This document shows, one piece after another, positions 1-6,087 of a stretch of DNA of 9,685 nt (positions within the stretch are counted from its first letter, which is position 1; the number at the start of each line of letters is the position of its first letter). The notes under the pieces were generated by a model. The model saw nothing but the letters and a program-made list of their open reading frames with translations. It made no database searches and had not been told where the DNA came from. The stretch is taken from the NCBI GenBank assembly GCA_023266155.1, contig JAHFRS010000032.1:1-9685 (forward strand), given 5' to 3'. Source of the stretch: an archaeon (GTDB lineage Archaea > Nanobdellota > Nanobdellia > Woesearchaeales > GW2011-AR9). The translations under genes and the position numbers were made by a program.

Positions 1-79
1 TGCCGGGAGTTAACTGCTCTGGCTCAAAGTCAAGGATGCTGGACTTGTTTCCCTGACTTCCCCCGATTTCATCGCTCAT
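1..79 (-). CDS. Unrecognised gene, N-terminal fragment (continues past the left edge)
   Basis: An ATG at 79-77 opens a frame that stays open for 26 codons to the window edge. It begins MSDEIGGSQGNKSS and continues to ...EPEQLTPG. The start is supported by a TATA-like TTTAAAAA at 108-101, which would put transcription initiation at or next to this ATG, so the mRNA would be leaderless. The residues seen are acidic and probably disordered, and I recognise no domain in them. In many archaea rpoK or the uS2 gene follows rpoN, so position makes one of these possible, but nothing in the 26 residues confirms either. The gap to rpoN is 115 bases, wider than other gaps in the operon, which suggests separate transcription. 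Confidence 0.45.
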   Translation of the reverse strand, partial: MSDEIGGSQGNKSSILDFEPEQLTPG

Positions 80-100
80 GCTCTCTTGAGAAGAGGCCTT

Positions 101-108
101 TTTTTAAA
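101..108 (-). promoter_or_regulatory. TATA box for the gene starting at 79
   Basis: Read on the minus strand the bases are TTTAAAAA, with the centre about 25 bases before the ATG at 79. That is the usual archaeal TATA-to-initiation distance. The upstream recognition element is weak. An AGGAGG at 130-125 on the same strand has no start codon within reach, so it does not serve this gene. Confidence 0.4.
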
Positions 109-194
109 GATTGTTGTGGTGAATCCTCCTAACAGAAAATTATAATGGCGCTTATACTGCGTTGGGAGGTAAGCACGTTCACCGTACTTTTGTC

Positions 195-392
195 CTAACT
201 CTTCTTAAACTCTCCCGCCAGGTCAATCAGTTCCACATGGCCTAGAAAGACACCGCGACAACAGTACCGTTCGACACCTAACACATCAAGGACTTTGCTG
301 GCTGGTTCACCTTTCTCAAGACGTTCCACATATTCTTCATACAAGTGCCCTAACGGCTTGCCACAACTAAAACAGCGGATGGGAATGATCAT
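195..392 (-). CDS. rpoN: DNA-directed RNA polymerase subunit N (Rpo10)
   Basis: This is the archaeal counterpart of eukaryotic Rpb10, a small zinc-binding subunit in the assembly platform of RNA polymerase together with subunits D, L and P. The 65 residues carry the family signature: [12 protein letters not shown] at the N-terminus and RYCCR at 43-46, giving zinc ligands Cys7, Cys10, Cys44 and Cys45, then the conserved HVELID. Length is normal for the family. The ATG is preceded by AGGAGG 11 bases upstream. It lies 45 bases after the uS9 gene and is the last recognisable gene of the operon in this window. Confidence 0.97.
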   Translation of the reverse strand: MIIPIRCFSCGKPLGHLYEEYVERLEKGEPASKVLDVLGVERYCCRGVFLGHVELIDLAGEFKKS

Positions 393-437
393 TTTGTCTG
401 GTTCCTCCTAGATTTATGGTGCTAAACGGGCCTTATT

Positions 438-830
438 TTATCGGTAACTCTTTTGCCGTGCCGCGCGAGCTTTGGAATCGTTCGGCTTACGTTCTTCTTT
501 ACGGCGTACATCCGCCACGAGCAGTAATCGGTCGTAATTGGTAAAGACACTTTTTAATGTCGCATCATGTTGCACTAACGCCCGGGCAATGGCTAATCGA
601 GCGGCATCAGCTTGCCCGTTACTTCCGCCGCCAGCAACTTTAATATTGATATCTACCGTTTTGGCCATCTCGCCGGCTAACACCATTGGCTCCAACATTC
701 TCAGCCGCAACAATTCGTTGGGATAATTATTCATCAGCAGGCCATTAATACTTATTTTTCCTTTTCCTGGACTTAACGTAGCCCGAGCAATCGCGGCTTT
801 TCTTTTCCCTTGGGCATGAATTATCTTCAT
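438..830 (-). CDS. rps9: 30S ribosomal protein uS9 (archaeal S9p)
   Basis: Small-subunit protein of the 30S head, whose C-terminal tail reaches toward the P-site tRNA. The 130 residues begin with MKIIHAQGKRKAAIARATL, the usual GKRKxAxARA block. They continue with VAGGGSNGQADAARLAIARAL in the middle and end in the diagnostic KARAARQKSYR tail with a terminal arginine. Its ATG overlaps the uL13 stop codon in an ATGA at 830-827, so the two are probably translationally coupled. Confidence 0.97.
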   Translation of the reverse strand: MKIIHAQGKRKAAIARATLSPGKGKISINGLLMNNYPNELLRLRMLEPMVLAGEMAKTVDINIKVAGGGSNGQADAARLAIARALVQHDATLKSVFTNYDRLLLVADVRRKEERKPNDSKARAARQKSYR

Positions 831-1249
831 CGTTTACCCCCCAATTGCTTCCCAAGATCACCAACGGTAATGTAATTAAGTGAAGGTAATTTCGCTGACG
901 ATTCTTTCGACAATGTAACAAGGGGGAGGTGAGCCAATTCTGTGGGCAAGCCGCGATAACATTTGACCCTGGTATATGCTTCCCGCCCACGCGCCATTCG
1001 CCACGGCAACATCCCTCGGATACTTCGTCGCACCATTAATTCTGGTGAGCGGGAATGTGTCTGGCTTTTGGGCGGATACCCGATTCTATTTCTTCGTTGC
1101 TGCTGCCAGGCCTGAGTATTGGAAGGTTTACCACTGATGATCACTTTCTCACAGTTGACCACGTTAACGTCTTCTCCCAACAGCGCATCTTTAGCGGCAT
1201 ACGAAGCCAATCTCCCGAGTACAATTCCTTCTCCATTATACACTTTCAT
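827..1249 (-). CDS. rpl13: 50S ribosomal protein uL13 (archaeal L13p)
   Basis: Large-subunit protein that binds 23S rRNA early in assembly. The 140 residues show the family blocks in order: GRLASYAAKDALLGEDVNVVN near residues 12-32, the RRNRIG segment near 52-57, RSPELMVRRSIRGMLPW near 67-83, and GREAYTRVKCYRGLP near 88-102. Length fits archaeal L13. The gene overlaps both neighbours by four bases (ATGA at 1249-1246 with eL18 and at 830-827 with uS9), the tightest coupling in this operon. Confidence 0.97.
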   Translation of the reverse strand: MKVYNGEGIVLGRLASYAAKDALLGEDVNVVNCEKVIISGKPSNTQAWQQQRRNRIGYPPKSQTHSRSPELMVRRSIRGMLPWRMARGREAYTRVKCYRGLPTELAHLPLVTLSKESSAKLPSLNYITVGDLGKQLGGKR

Positions 1250-1605
1250 CCCATGATCCTCACGTTTTTACCTTCCGGATTTTGCTGTAATAATTCCGCA
1301 ATCGTTAACGCTTTGCCCTTTGCTTCTAAAATCTTTCGCCGAGCTTCTGAGGAAAAATTCATCGCCGCGACATCTACTTTTTTACTCAATTCACCTAAGC
1401 TCAACACTTTTCCCGGAACGAGGATCGTTTCCCCTTCTCTGGCTACGGCATTGATTTTATAAATATTGACTTCCCGCCGTTGACGAGTGGGCTTGGCGAT
1501 ATCTTCCGCAACTCGTTTCCAGAGGCGGCTCTCTCTGGCTTTTACCTCAATATTGTTCAGCAGTATCTGCATTTGATAATTCTGTGGACCCGTGCGTTTG
1601 ACCAT
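1246..1605 (-). CDS. rpl18e: 50S ribosomal protein eL18 (archaeal L18e)
   Basis: Large-subunit protein shared by archaea and eukaryotes. From the chosen start (MVKRTGPQNY) it has 119 residues. Characteristic blocks are SRLWKRVAEDIAKPTRQRREVN near 26-47, INAVAREGETILVPGKVLSLGEL near 51-73, and a C-terminal ...NPEGKNVRIMG. An in-frame ATG six codons upstream (1623) would add MRRKNI. I prefer the ATG at 1605 because GAGGAG lies about 10 bases before it and because eL18 proteins normally start close to the R-T-x-P block. The stop overlaps the uL13 ATG. Confidence 0.95.
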   Translation of the reverse strand: MVKRTGPQNYQMQILLNNIEVKARESRLWKRVAEDIAKPTRQRREVNIYKINAVAREGETILVPGKVLSLGELSKKVDVAAMNFSSEARRKILEAKGKALTIAELLQQNPEGKNVRIMG

Positions 1606-1656
1606 GATATTTTTTCTCCTCATTCATTCTATTATAACTGCTTCTTCAGCCTTTCA

Positions 1657-2436
1657 TCATAATTGCTTCTCAAGCTGCTCGATTTTCTTAATTAAAATAT
1701 CAGCACTGGTGGCAAGTATTTCCTTACAACTAAGTTGTCCCCAACTTTCTACGATGAAAATAATGTTGTCAGTATATTCCACGCTGATACTTTTATCTAA
1801 TTCGCTGTAATAGTCTAACAAGTTGCTGTCATAGACTTTATCCTGGTCCACTTTAAGTTTTTTTCCGTCCAGCACCAACACTCCATCTGTACATTTTTGA
1901 GCGACAGCTTCCGGATCATTGATTTTTCCGATGGTGAGTACCGGCTCTTTACGATAATATGCCCAGCCGGGAGACCATTTGACATGATTCTTTCCTTGGC
2001 CTACCACCGCAGTCATGATGAGATCAATTTTCTGTTTGCTTAATAATTTAGCCAACGGCATTTTAGGATACACAAACGTGCATTTAGGATCAGCGCTTTC
2101 AGCCTCTTCCGCATAAACATACCCTTTCTTGCCCACTTTCAGCGTTATTTTTAATTCACAGCGGGCACAGCCTTCCCCTTTACATTTACAGTTCTCTTTC
2201 AGTTCATAACTTTTCAAATCGGTTTTAATCGGCGTCAACCCTAAGCGCAAGCCCAGCATTTCATCATATAATGCAGAACTATTATCTTTGATTTCCAGAT
2301 CTTCAACCGCTAAAGTGGGCACTTCTTCCAGAATTAAACGGCGAATAGTGTTTGCAAAAATTTCATCACTATCTTTGATGAGAATCGTCCACTTATTCTT
2401 TTTTCGCTCTTCTTTGATTTTTTCCAGTTTGACCAT
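1657..2436 (-). CDS. rpoD: DNA-directed RNA polymerase subunit D (Rpo3)
   Basis: Archaeal counterpart of Rpb3 and the bacterial alpha N-terminal domain. It pairs with subunit L to nucleate polymerase assembly. The 259 residues contain the alpha-like motif FANTIRRLILEEVPTLAVED near 27-46, then LGLRLGLTPIKTD near 61-73. A Rpb3-like zinc motif C-x-C-x4-C-x2-C is formed by Cys83, Cys85, Cys90 and Cys93. The late region, where some archaeal D subunits carry an extra four-cysteine iron-sulfur domain, has only isolated cysteines, so that cluster appears absent. The gene lies 31 bases after uS11. This archaeal rpoD is unrelated to the bacterial sigma-70 gene of the same name. Confidence 0.97.
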   Translation of the reverse strand: MVKLEKIKEERKKNKWTILIKDSDEIFANTIRRLILEEVPTLAVEDLEIKDNSSALYDEMLGLRLGLTPIKTDLKSYELKENCKCKGEGCARCELKITLKVGKKGYVYAEEAESADPKCTFVYPKMPLAKLLSKQKIDLIMTAVVGQGKNHVKWSPGWAYYRKEPVLTIGKINDPEAVAQKCTDGVLVLDGKKLKVDQDKVYDSNLLDYYSELDKSISVEYTDNIIFIVESWGQLSCKEILATSADILIKKIEQLEKQL

Positions 2437-2467
2437 GGTTAAACCTGCACCTTCATATTAAATTTTC

Positions 2468-2887
2468 TTAGACTCGTCTTCCCCGTCTTCCCCCTTTCAT
2501 CCGACAACCATTATGCGGTTCAGGGGTTACCTCATCAATTTTGCCAATGCGAATGCCCATCCGGGGAAAGGTTCGAATTGCTGCTTGCGCTCCCGGTCCA
2601 GGGTTCATGGGGCCGTTATGCCCACCTTTCGCTTTGACTTTGATATGTAACCCGCCAATACCTTTTTCTTTGATGATTTCAGCTACTTTCTTGGCCGCTC
2701 CCATGGCCGCAGTGGGAGAACTTTCCAGCCGATCAACTTTCACAATCTGGCCGCCAGAAGAACGCGCCAGAGTTTCGGTTCCCGTGATATCAGTTACAGT
2801 AATGATTGTATTATTATACGTTGAACGAATGTGGGCGATACCCCAGCGCAGTTTTGGCTGGATGAATGGTCGTGGTTCTGTCGTCAT
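2468..2887 (-). CDS. rps11: 30S ribosomal protein uS11 (archaeal S11p)
   Basis: Protein of the 30S platform near the E-site and mRNA exit. The 139 residues include [14 protein letters not shown] near 20-33, [15 protein letters not shown] near 56-70, [20 protein letters not shown] near 85-104, and the basic C-terminus ending [12 protein letters not shown]. Length is normal for archaea. Its ATG is only two bases after the uS4 stop, and GGAG inside the end of the uS4 gene is a plausible ribosome binding site. Confidence 0.98.
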   Translation of the reverse strand: MTTEPRPFIQPKLRWGIAHIRSTYNNTIITVTDITGTETLARSSGGQIVKVDRLESSPTAAMGAAKKVAEIIKEKGIGGLHIKVKAKGGHNGPMNPGPGAQAAIRTFPRMGIRIGKIDEVTPEPHNGCRMKGGRRGRRV

Positions 2888-2889
2888 GA

Positions 2890-3540
2890 TTATTGTGCTC
2901 CAGGTCGTCTCGGTGGCCGACTTACTGATTGTCCTCGTCCTTTTCCGCTGCCTCTTCCCCCTTTTCTACCTCTCCCTTTACGGTCATACTCATCTCTTTG
3001 TGGCCTTATTTTGACTTTTTTTGGCGGTAAGATCACTCGTTCCGGATGTTCTGCCGGAGCTAACGATGAATTATTTTTAAACATTAAAGCGCCCTCTTCT
3101 TCAACGGTGACAAGGTAACTAGGAGAATTAATTTCTTTGTGGCCAAGGGTAATATGGCGATGAGTGATGAATTGCCTGGCTTGCTTAGGGCTTCTGGCCA
3201 AACCCTTACGAAAGACAATCGTCTGAATGCGGCGATCTAACAAGTTTTTTGTTCTAAGGCTCAGGACATCATCTAATCGCGAACCTACCGGCAGCAAGCC
3301 TAATTTATGCAATTTACCCATCATCTGTTCTCGTTCCCGCTGACCTTGAGTCGTGGTGTCAGCGATAAGACGTTTCGCAATATCTTTATATTTCTTCAAA
3401 AATGAGTTGGCAATCAAGATTTCTTTTCTCGTACTAAGGCCATACTCCTTCCTTAACTCGGTCGCTTCTTCAATCTCTGCGCGAATCCACGGATGGGCCG
3501 ACGTGCTATAATTCTTCTTGAGTCTCTTGATATCTCCCAT
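2890..3540 (-). CDS. rps4: 30S ribosomal protein uS4 (archaeal S4p)
   Basis: Primary 16S rRNA binder that starts assembly of the 30S body. The 216 residues begin [18 protein letters not shown], close to the archaeal S4 N-terminus, so the start is secure although no ribosome binding site lies at normal spacing. The S4 RNA-binding domain covers roughly 102-165 ([20 protein letters not shown] and onward). Beyond about 177 there is a low-complexity tail rich in Arg, Gly and Lys, probably disordered and RNA-binding. It follows uS13 by 55 bases. Confidence 0.97.
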   Translation of the reverse strand: MGDIKRLKKNYSTSAHPWIRAEIEEATELRKEYGLSTRKEILIANSFLKKYKDIAKRLIADTTTQGQREREQMMGKLHKLGLLPVGSRLDDVLSLRTKNLLDRRIQTIVFRKGLARSPKQARQFITHRHITLGHKEINSPSYLVTVEEEGALMFKNNSSLAPAEHPERVILPPKKVKIRPQRDEYDRKGRGRKGGRGSGKGRGQSVSRPPRRPGAQ

Positions 3541-3595
3541 GGTTAAAGTTTTTTTATATTAATTCCTCACGATTAAAACTTCTTTGTTTTTCCCT

Positions 3596-4123
3596 TTACT
3601 TTTTTTCTTTTCCGCTTTTCTTCTCATCCTTGGCAGCGGCGGCTCCGGGGGTAGCTTTCTTCTTGACCACGCCGACAACTTTCCCTTTACTCTTCCTGAA
3701 ATTAGACCTGGTTCTTTGGCCGCGTACCGGCAAGCCTTGCATATGCCGAATGCCCCGATAACTTTTAATTTTCTTCAGGCGCTTGATATCATTATCCTGC
3801 GTGAATGTTAAATTTCCTGTTATCAGGTGAACCATCTGGCCCGTTTCAGGATCTTTGCGATGATTAAACATCCAGACAGGAATTCCTGCTTTCGCGGGAT
3901 CGGTTACCAATGAATCAATTGTCGCTTGCTGCTCATCACTCAGATGCCCGGCTTTTGTTGTCCCCGAGACTTTCGCTACAGCACAGATGCTATCCGCAAA
4001 ATTAATGCCAAGGCCTTTGATGTTCGTTAACGCCCAGCGAATCTGCTTAGTGCCGGGAATATCAACATTGGCAATGCGCACAATGTGCTTAAAGTTAGCA
4101 TCAGGTTTAAGTGGTTCGGCCAT
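3596..4123 (-). CDS. rps13: 30S ribosomal protein uS13 (archaeal S13p)
   Basis: Protein of the 30S head that contacts 50S across bridge B1 and approaches P-site tRNA. The 175 residues contain FKHIVRIANVDIPGTKQIRW near 11-30, a helix-hairpin-helix-like IKGLGINFADSIC near 35-47, and the C-terminal signature SYRGIRHMQGLPVRGQRTRS near 121-140. After about 150 the chain becomes a Lys/Ala-rich tail, probably disordered. It is the first gene of the operon. No Shine-Dalgarno sequence precedes the ATG. The leader of about 85 bases is instead occupied by a predicted hairpin (4161-4207). Confidence 0.97.
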   Translation of the reverse strand: MAEPLKPDANFKHIVRIANVDIPGTKQIRWALTNIKGLGINFADSICAVAKVSGTTKAGHLSDEQQATIDSLVTDPAKAGIPVWMFNHRKDPETGQMVHLITGNLTFTQDNDIKRLKKIKSYRGIRHMQGLPVRGQRTRSNFRKSKGKVVGVVKKKATPGAAAAKDEKKSGKEKK

Positions 4124-4160
4124 GGTATCGTTTGATTATTGATGTACAGTTGTTGAAATT

Positions 4161-4207
4161 CCGAGAATACCGACGCACATTGGCAGTCCTGATGCGCGTG
4201 AACTCGG
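4161..4207 (-). promoter_or_regulatory. Structured 5' leader of the ribosomal operon (candidate)
   Basis: In the minus-strand RNA, CCGAG (4207-4203) pairs with CTCGG (4165-4161). Inside it, ACGCGCAT (4199-4192) pairs over eight positions with ATGTGCGT (4180-4173), with an 11-base apical loop and an asymmetric internal loop. One inner pair is G-U in this RNA, but the plus-strand RNA would have an A-C mismatch there, which favours the minus strand as the functional one. The structure begins within a few bases of the expected transcription start. An operon leader is where ribosomal proteins often bind to control their own synthesis, but no known archaeal element is recognised, so the role is inference. 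Confidence 0.45.
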
Positions 4208-4234
4208 ACTTGTCATTTGAAAATAAGGGGGTCT

Positions 4235-4242
4235 TTTATAAA
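4235..4242 (-). promoter_or_regulatory. TATA box/BRE of the S13 ribosomal operon
   Basis: On the minus strand the sequence is CAGAAACC-TTTATAAA-AG, a near-ideal archaeal TATA box with a purine-rich TFB recognition element just upstream (4250-4243). Initiation is expected near 4210-4214, leaving a leader of about 85-90 bases before the uS13 ATG. The TATA core is almost palindromic, but the bases on its other side fit a recognition element less well, so leftward transcription is preferred. Confidence 0.75.
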
Positions 4243-4372
4243 GGTTTCTGGCGGGTTGACGTTTTTCGCTGCCGATGCTGTACCTCCTTTCTTGATATTC
4301 TCTTCTTTTCTGAATTCATTATTGCTCATTTTGTTGGCAAGATAGAGGAGCTTTTCCAATACATAGCGTGAG

Positions 4373-4383
4373 GGGCTTTGGCA
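4373..4383 (+). repeat. Left arm of an 11-bp inverted repeat bounding the AT-rich island
   Basis: GGGCTTTGGCA here is the exact reverse complement of TGCCAAAGCCC at 6045-6055. The pair encloses the low-GC segment that holds the orphan gene, the YbaK gene and the GNAT gene. The repeat does not extend inward or outward, and I see no target-site duplication outside it. Confidence 0.4.
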
Positions 4384-4418
4384 TTCAGTTCTAGTTTTTA
4401 GTAAAATTTTTAGAAACC

Positions 4419-4428
4419 TTTAAATATA
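4419..4428 (+). promoter_or_regulatory. TATA box for the short ORF or RNA at 4449
   Basis: TTTAAATATA is preceded by GAAACC, the same upstream context as the ribosomal operon promoter. Initiation would fall about 26 bases after its centre, at the ATG at 4449. It could therefore drive a leaderless small ORF or a short non-coding RNA. Confidence 0.5.
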
Positions 4429-4448
4429 TGGTGCAATATCTGTATTGT

Positions 4449-4532
4449 ATGGACCACAGAAACTATCATAACAGTTTTGTAGATGATTTTGATAGTTTTA
4501 CTTCTATTATAGATATTACCATTGCTGTGTAA
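4449..4532 (+). CDS. Possible leaderless 27-residue protein
   Basis: ATG at 4449 opens 27 codons ending in TAA at 4530-4532. The peptide begins MDHRNYHNSFVDDF and continues with DSFTSIIDITIAV. It has acidic and aromatic residues, no transmembrane segment and no recognised family. The only support for coding is that a good TATA box sits at the exact leaderless distance. Against it, a 9-bp perfect inverted repeat (AAACTATCA at 4460-4468 with TGATAGTTT at 4490-4498, 21-base loop) lies inside the frame, so the product may be a small structured RNA instead. Length alone gives little protection against a chance ORF. Confidence 0.25.
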   Translation: MDHRNYHNSFVDDFDSFTSIIDITIAV

Positions 4533-4598
4533 ACAGCCCTCATTGTCAAAATTCTAACAACCATCTTCTTGGTTCATTTGCGTCTTGGACGGTGATAC

Positions 4599-4618
4599 GT
4601 TTATAAGATTCACGTGAA
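4599..4618 (+). promoter_or_regulatory. TATA box followed by a 10-bp palindrome (candidate promoter/operator)
   Basis: TTTATAAG (about 4600-4607) is followed at once by TTCACGTGAA (4609-4618), a perfect palindrome. A dimeric repressor bound there would cover the space between the TATA box and the expected start near 4630. The next gene is the 120-residue ORF at 4718. A transcript starting here would have a leader of nearly 90 bases. Confidence 0.35.
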
Positions 4619-4674
4619 AAAGTTGATGAGGAATTCTTGAAATGAGATTATTGGTATGAAACAAAATACATGAA

Positions 4675-4682
4675 CTATAAAA
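4675..4682 (+). promoter_or_regulatory. Proximal TATA-like site of the gene at 4718
   Basis: CTATAAAA lies about 39 bases before the ATG at 4718. Initiation near 4703 would leave a leader of about 15 bases containing GGAGG (4705-4709), eight bases before the ATG. It competes with the stronger TATA box at 4600 as the promoter of this gene. Confidence 0.35.
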
Positions 4683-4717
4683 TAGTCTGTAGACTCTAAA
4701 ATGCGGAGGAAAATAAA

Positions 4718-5080
4718 ATGAATGTCGCACAATTAGTAGAAAGATTAAATAGAGCACATAACTTACAAGGACAGGAACGAAGAGCAACCTATGATGAAGC
4801 ATTGAAAGTTGCTAAACAGTTGTTTCCTGATTTTGCAGGAGCAGCTGAAAAACATAAAGGTCAACTCTTAAGTTTAGAGTATGTAAATCCACTTGAAACT
4901 TCAGAGCGAGAAGTATTCGAGCAGGTCTTTGAAGAAGTTCCAGGACTGTCTCGAGCCTATGGGGCAATGACAGCACAGTTATACGTGGAATCAAGGCGAC
5001 CAGTTCCATCTCTTCTAGATCAAAGAGAATACTGGGGAACGAAGCTCAGATTCGATTCTGACATTGGAAGACAGCTCTAA
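4718..5080 (+). CDS. Uncharacterised 120-residue protein
   Basis: I do not recognise this protein. The start is well supported by GGAGG eight bases upstream of the ATG. The chain looks soluble: no signal peptide, no membrane segment and no cysteine. Residues about 3-37 (VAQLVERLNRAH ... EALKVAKQLFP) and 64-90 (REVFEQVFEEVPGLSRAYGA onward) should be helical. The C-terminal 30 residues (RRPVPSLLDQREYWGTKLRF) are richer in proline and aromatic residues and may form the distinctive part. It stands alone between its own promoter and a T-rich terminator, in the low-GC island, so transfer from another genome is possible. Being a real gene is likely; its function is unknown. Confidence 0.7.
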   Translation: MNVAQLVERLNRAHNLQGQERRATYDEALKVAKQLFPDFAGAAEKHKGQLLSLEYVNPLETSEREVFEQVFEEVPGLSRAYGAMTAQLYVESRRPVPSLLDQREYWGTKLRFDSDIGRQL

Positions 5081-5104
5081 TTTTTTCTTTTTTTTAATTT
5101 TTTT
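5081..5104 (+). terminator. T-rich archaeal terminator after the 120-residue gene
   Basis: Twenty-one of these 24 bases are T (runs of 6, 8 and 7 broken only by C and AA), starting directly after the stop codon. Archaeal polymerase terminates on such T-tracts without needing a hairpin, and none is seen. Confidence 0.7.
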
Positions 5105-5111
5105 AGAAAAA

Positions 5112-5119
5112 CTTTAAAT
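5112..5119 (+). promoter_or_regulatory. TATA box of the YbaK-GNAT pair
   Basis: CTTTAAAT preceded by GAAAAA lies about 27 bases from the ATG at 5143, which places initiation next to that ATG. It supports 5143 as the start rather than an upstream in-frame TTG at 5119 that falls within the TATA region itself. Confidence 0.55.
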
Positions 5120-5142
5120 TGATAAGAAGATTGGGTGAGAAT

Positions 5143-5607
5143 ATGGATAATTATACGGAAAAACTAAAAAAGTATATGCAAGAGAAAAATATTGCTGGAG
5201 AGCATCTTAGCTTTAAGCAATCTTGCCATTCAGTAGAAGAGGCTGCTAAAGCTGCAAGTGCAAGTACAGATGATTTTGTAAAAAATATTTGCATGATTGA
5301 TTCAGATGGGAATCTCATTGTTGCGATTGTCAAAGGAGAAGATAGAGCAAGCACTTCGCGAGTGGAAAAAGCTATTAATATTGAAAGACCAAGAACTGCA
5401 ACACCAGAAGAGATTTTGCAAAAAACAGGATTTCCCTGCGGAGGAACTCCATCATTTGGGTATACTGCCACATTTTTAATTGATCCTAGAGTTATGGAGA
5501 AAGAAGTTGTTTATTCTGGTGGCGGTTCTGAAAATTCGCTTGTAAAAATATCTCCAAAAGAATTGCTAAGAGCTAATGGCGGAACAGTTGTGAGGGTTCG
5601 TAAATAA
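5143..5607 (+). CDS. YbaK/ProX-family aminoacyl-tRNA deacylase
   Basis: A free-standing YbaK/aminoacyl-tRNA editing domain of 154 residues. The family hydrolyses mischarged tRNAs, such as Cys-tRNA(Pro) or Ala-tRNA(Pro), in the cytoplasm. Seen here: the family lysine in DDFVKNICMID (Lys47), the buried strand GNLIVAIVKGE near 56-66, the loop GFPCGGTPSFGY near 96-107 matching the GG-x-P-x-x-G element, and the C-terminal block YSGGGSENSLVKISPKELLR near 124-143. The substrate cannot be told from sequence. ATG 5143 is chosen over TTG 5119 because of the TATA spacing. The GNAT gene follows after one base, so the two are one transcript. Confidence 0.88.
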   Translation: MDNYTEKLKKYMQEKNIAGEHLSFKQSCHSVEEAAKAASASTDDFVKNICMIDSDGNLIVAIVKGEDRASTSRVEKAINIERPRTATPEEILQKTGFPCGGTPSFGYTATFLIDPRVMEKEVVYSGGGSENSLVKISPKELLRANGGTVVRVRK

Positions 5608-5608
5608 A

Positions 5609-6040
5609 ATGGGTTTTGAAATAAGGCAAGCAGAAGTGAAAGATTTAGTTTGGGTCAATTCTACATATAAGACAATAGATTTTTTACCGTCTACTTTAGA
5701 AAATGAAATTGTTGCAATAGCATCCATAGATAATATCAAAGTTGGTCTTGGAAGAATTGCTGTTGTTGATAGACACTCTTGTGAACTTGGAGGGATGTAT
5801 GTTAATCCTGAATTTAGGCGTAAAAACGTTGCGAGAAAAATTGTTGAATATTTACTCCAACATGCTCAAAAGAGAATAATTTATTGTATCCCGTTTACAC
5901 ATCTCTCTAGTTTTTATGAAAGTTTTGGATTTAGAAAGATTAAACCAGACATTTCAACACCTCAAAAAATTAAGAAAAAGCTTGAATTTACAAAGAAGAC
6001 ATACAAAGAACCAACTTTATTTTTAGTAATGCGTAGATAA
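5609..6040 (+). CDS. GNAT-family N-acetyltransferase
   Basis: Acetyl-CoA-dependent acetyltransferase of 143 residues; the acceptor is unknown. It opens with the typical GFEIRQAEVKDLVWV strand-helix. It has the acetyl-CoA-binding segment GGMYVNPEFRRKNVARKIVE near 61-80, and closes with FYESFGFRKIKP near 102-113, the usual GNAT C-terminal Y-x-x-x-G-F element. The pyrophosphate loop (R/Q-x-x-G-x-G/A) reads R-R-K-N-V-A (70-75), so the first glycine is replaced by asparagine, a moderate deviation. It starts one base after the YbaK stop, so the two are co-transcribed, and a T10 tract follows. A joint role in tRNA or amino-acid quality control is possible but unproved. Local GC is low (17 of 60 bases at 5641-5700). 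Confidence 0.85.
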   Translation: MGFEIRQAEVKDLVWVNSTYKTIDFLPSTLENEIVAIASIDNIKVGLGRIAVVDRHSCELGGMYVNPEFRRKNVARKIVEYLLQHAQKRIIYCIPFTHLSSFYESFGFRKIKPDISTPQKIKKKLEFTKKTYKEPTLFLVMRR

Positions 6041-6044
6041 TTTT

Positions 6045-6055
6045 TGCCAAAGCCC
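6045..6055 (-). repeat. Right arm of the 11-bp inverted repeat bounding the AT-rich island
   Basis: TGCCAAAGCCC, five bases after the GNAT stop codon, mirrors 4373-4383. An 8-base partial copy (AAAGCCCC) lies slightly further out at 6098-6105. Confidence 0.4.
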
Positions 6056-6077
6056 TTACCTAGTTTTCCAGTTTATA

Positions 6078-6087
6078 TTTTTTTTTT
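6078..6087 (+). terminator. T10 terminator after the GNAT gene
   Basis: An uninterrupted run of ten T, with a T5 run directly after the stop at 6041-6045, should end the YbaK-GNAT transcript. No hairpin is needed in archaea. Confidence 0.6.

Larger units (their letters stand above)
4243..4717. other. Intergenic region between the divergent operon and the AT-rich island
   Basis: From about 4251 to 4371 I see no convincing gene or structure. The only plus-strand frame there starts inside uS13 and has no family resemblance. At 4373-4383 lies one arm of a long-range inverted repeat. Then follow a promoter (4419-4428), a possible 27-codon ORF (4449-4532), a second TATA box with a 10-bp palindrome (4599-4618), and a third TATA-like site (4675-4682) next to the 120-residue gene. 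Very short ATG frames at 4642 and 4655 close after five codons each and are not counted as genes. Confidence 0.5.

Noticed and set aside
83..105. Small hairpin CTCTT-GAG-AAGAG followed by T7 on the plus strand, like a bacterial terminator
   Set aside because: No plus-strand gene ends here. On the minus strand the T-run becomes an A-run that forms the TATA-like element of the gene at 79.
4111..4371. 86-codon plus-strand frame beginning inside the uS13 gene
   Set aside because: It overlaps the operon promoter and leader on the other strand, has no ribosome binding site, and its product has no domain-like pattern.
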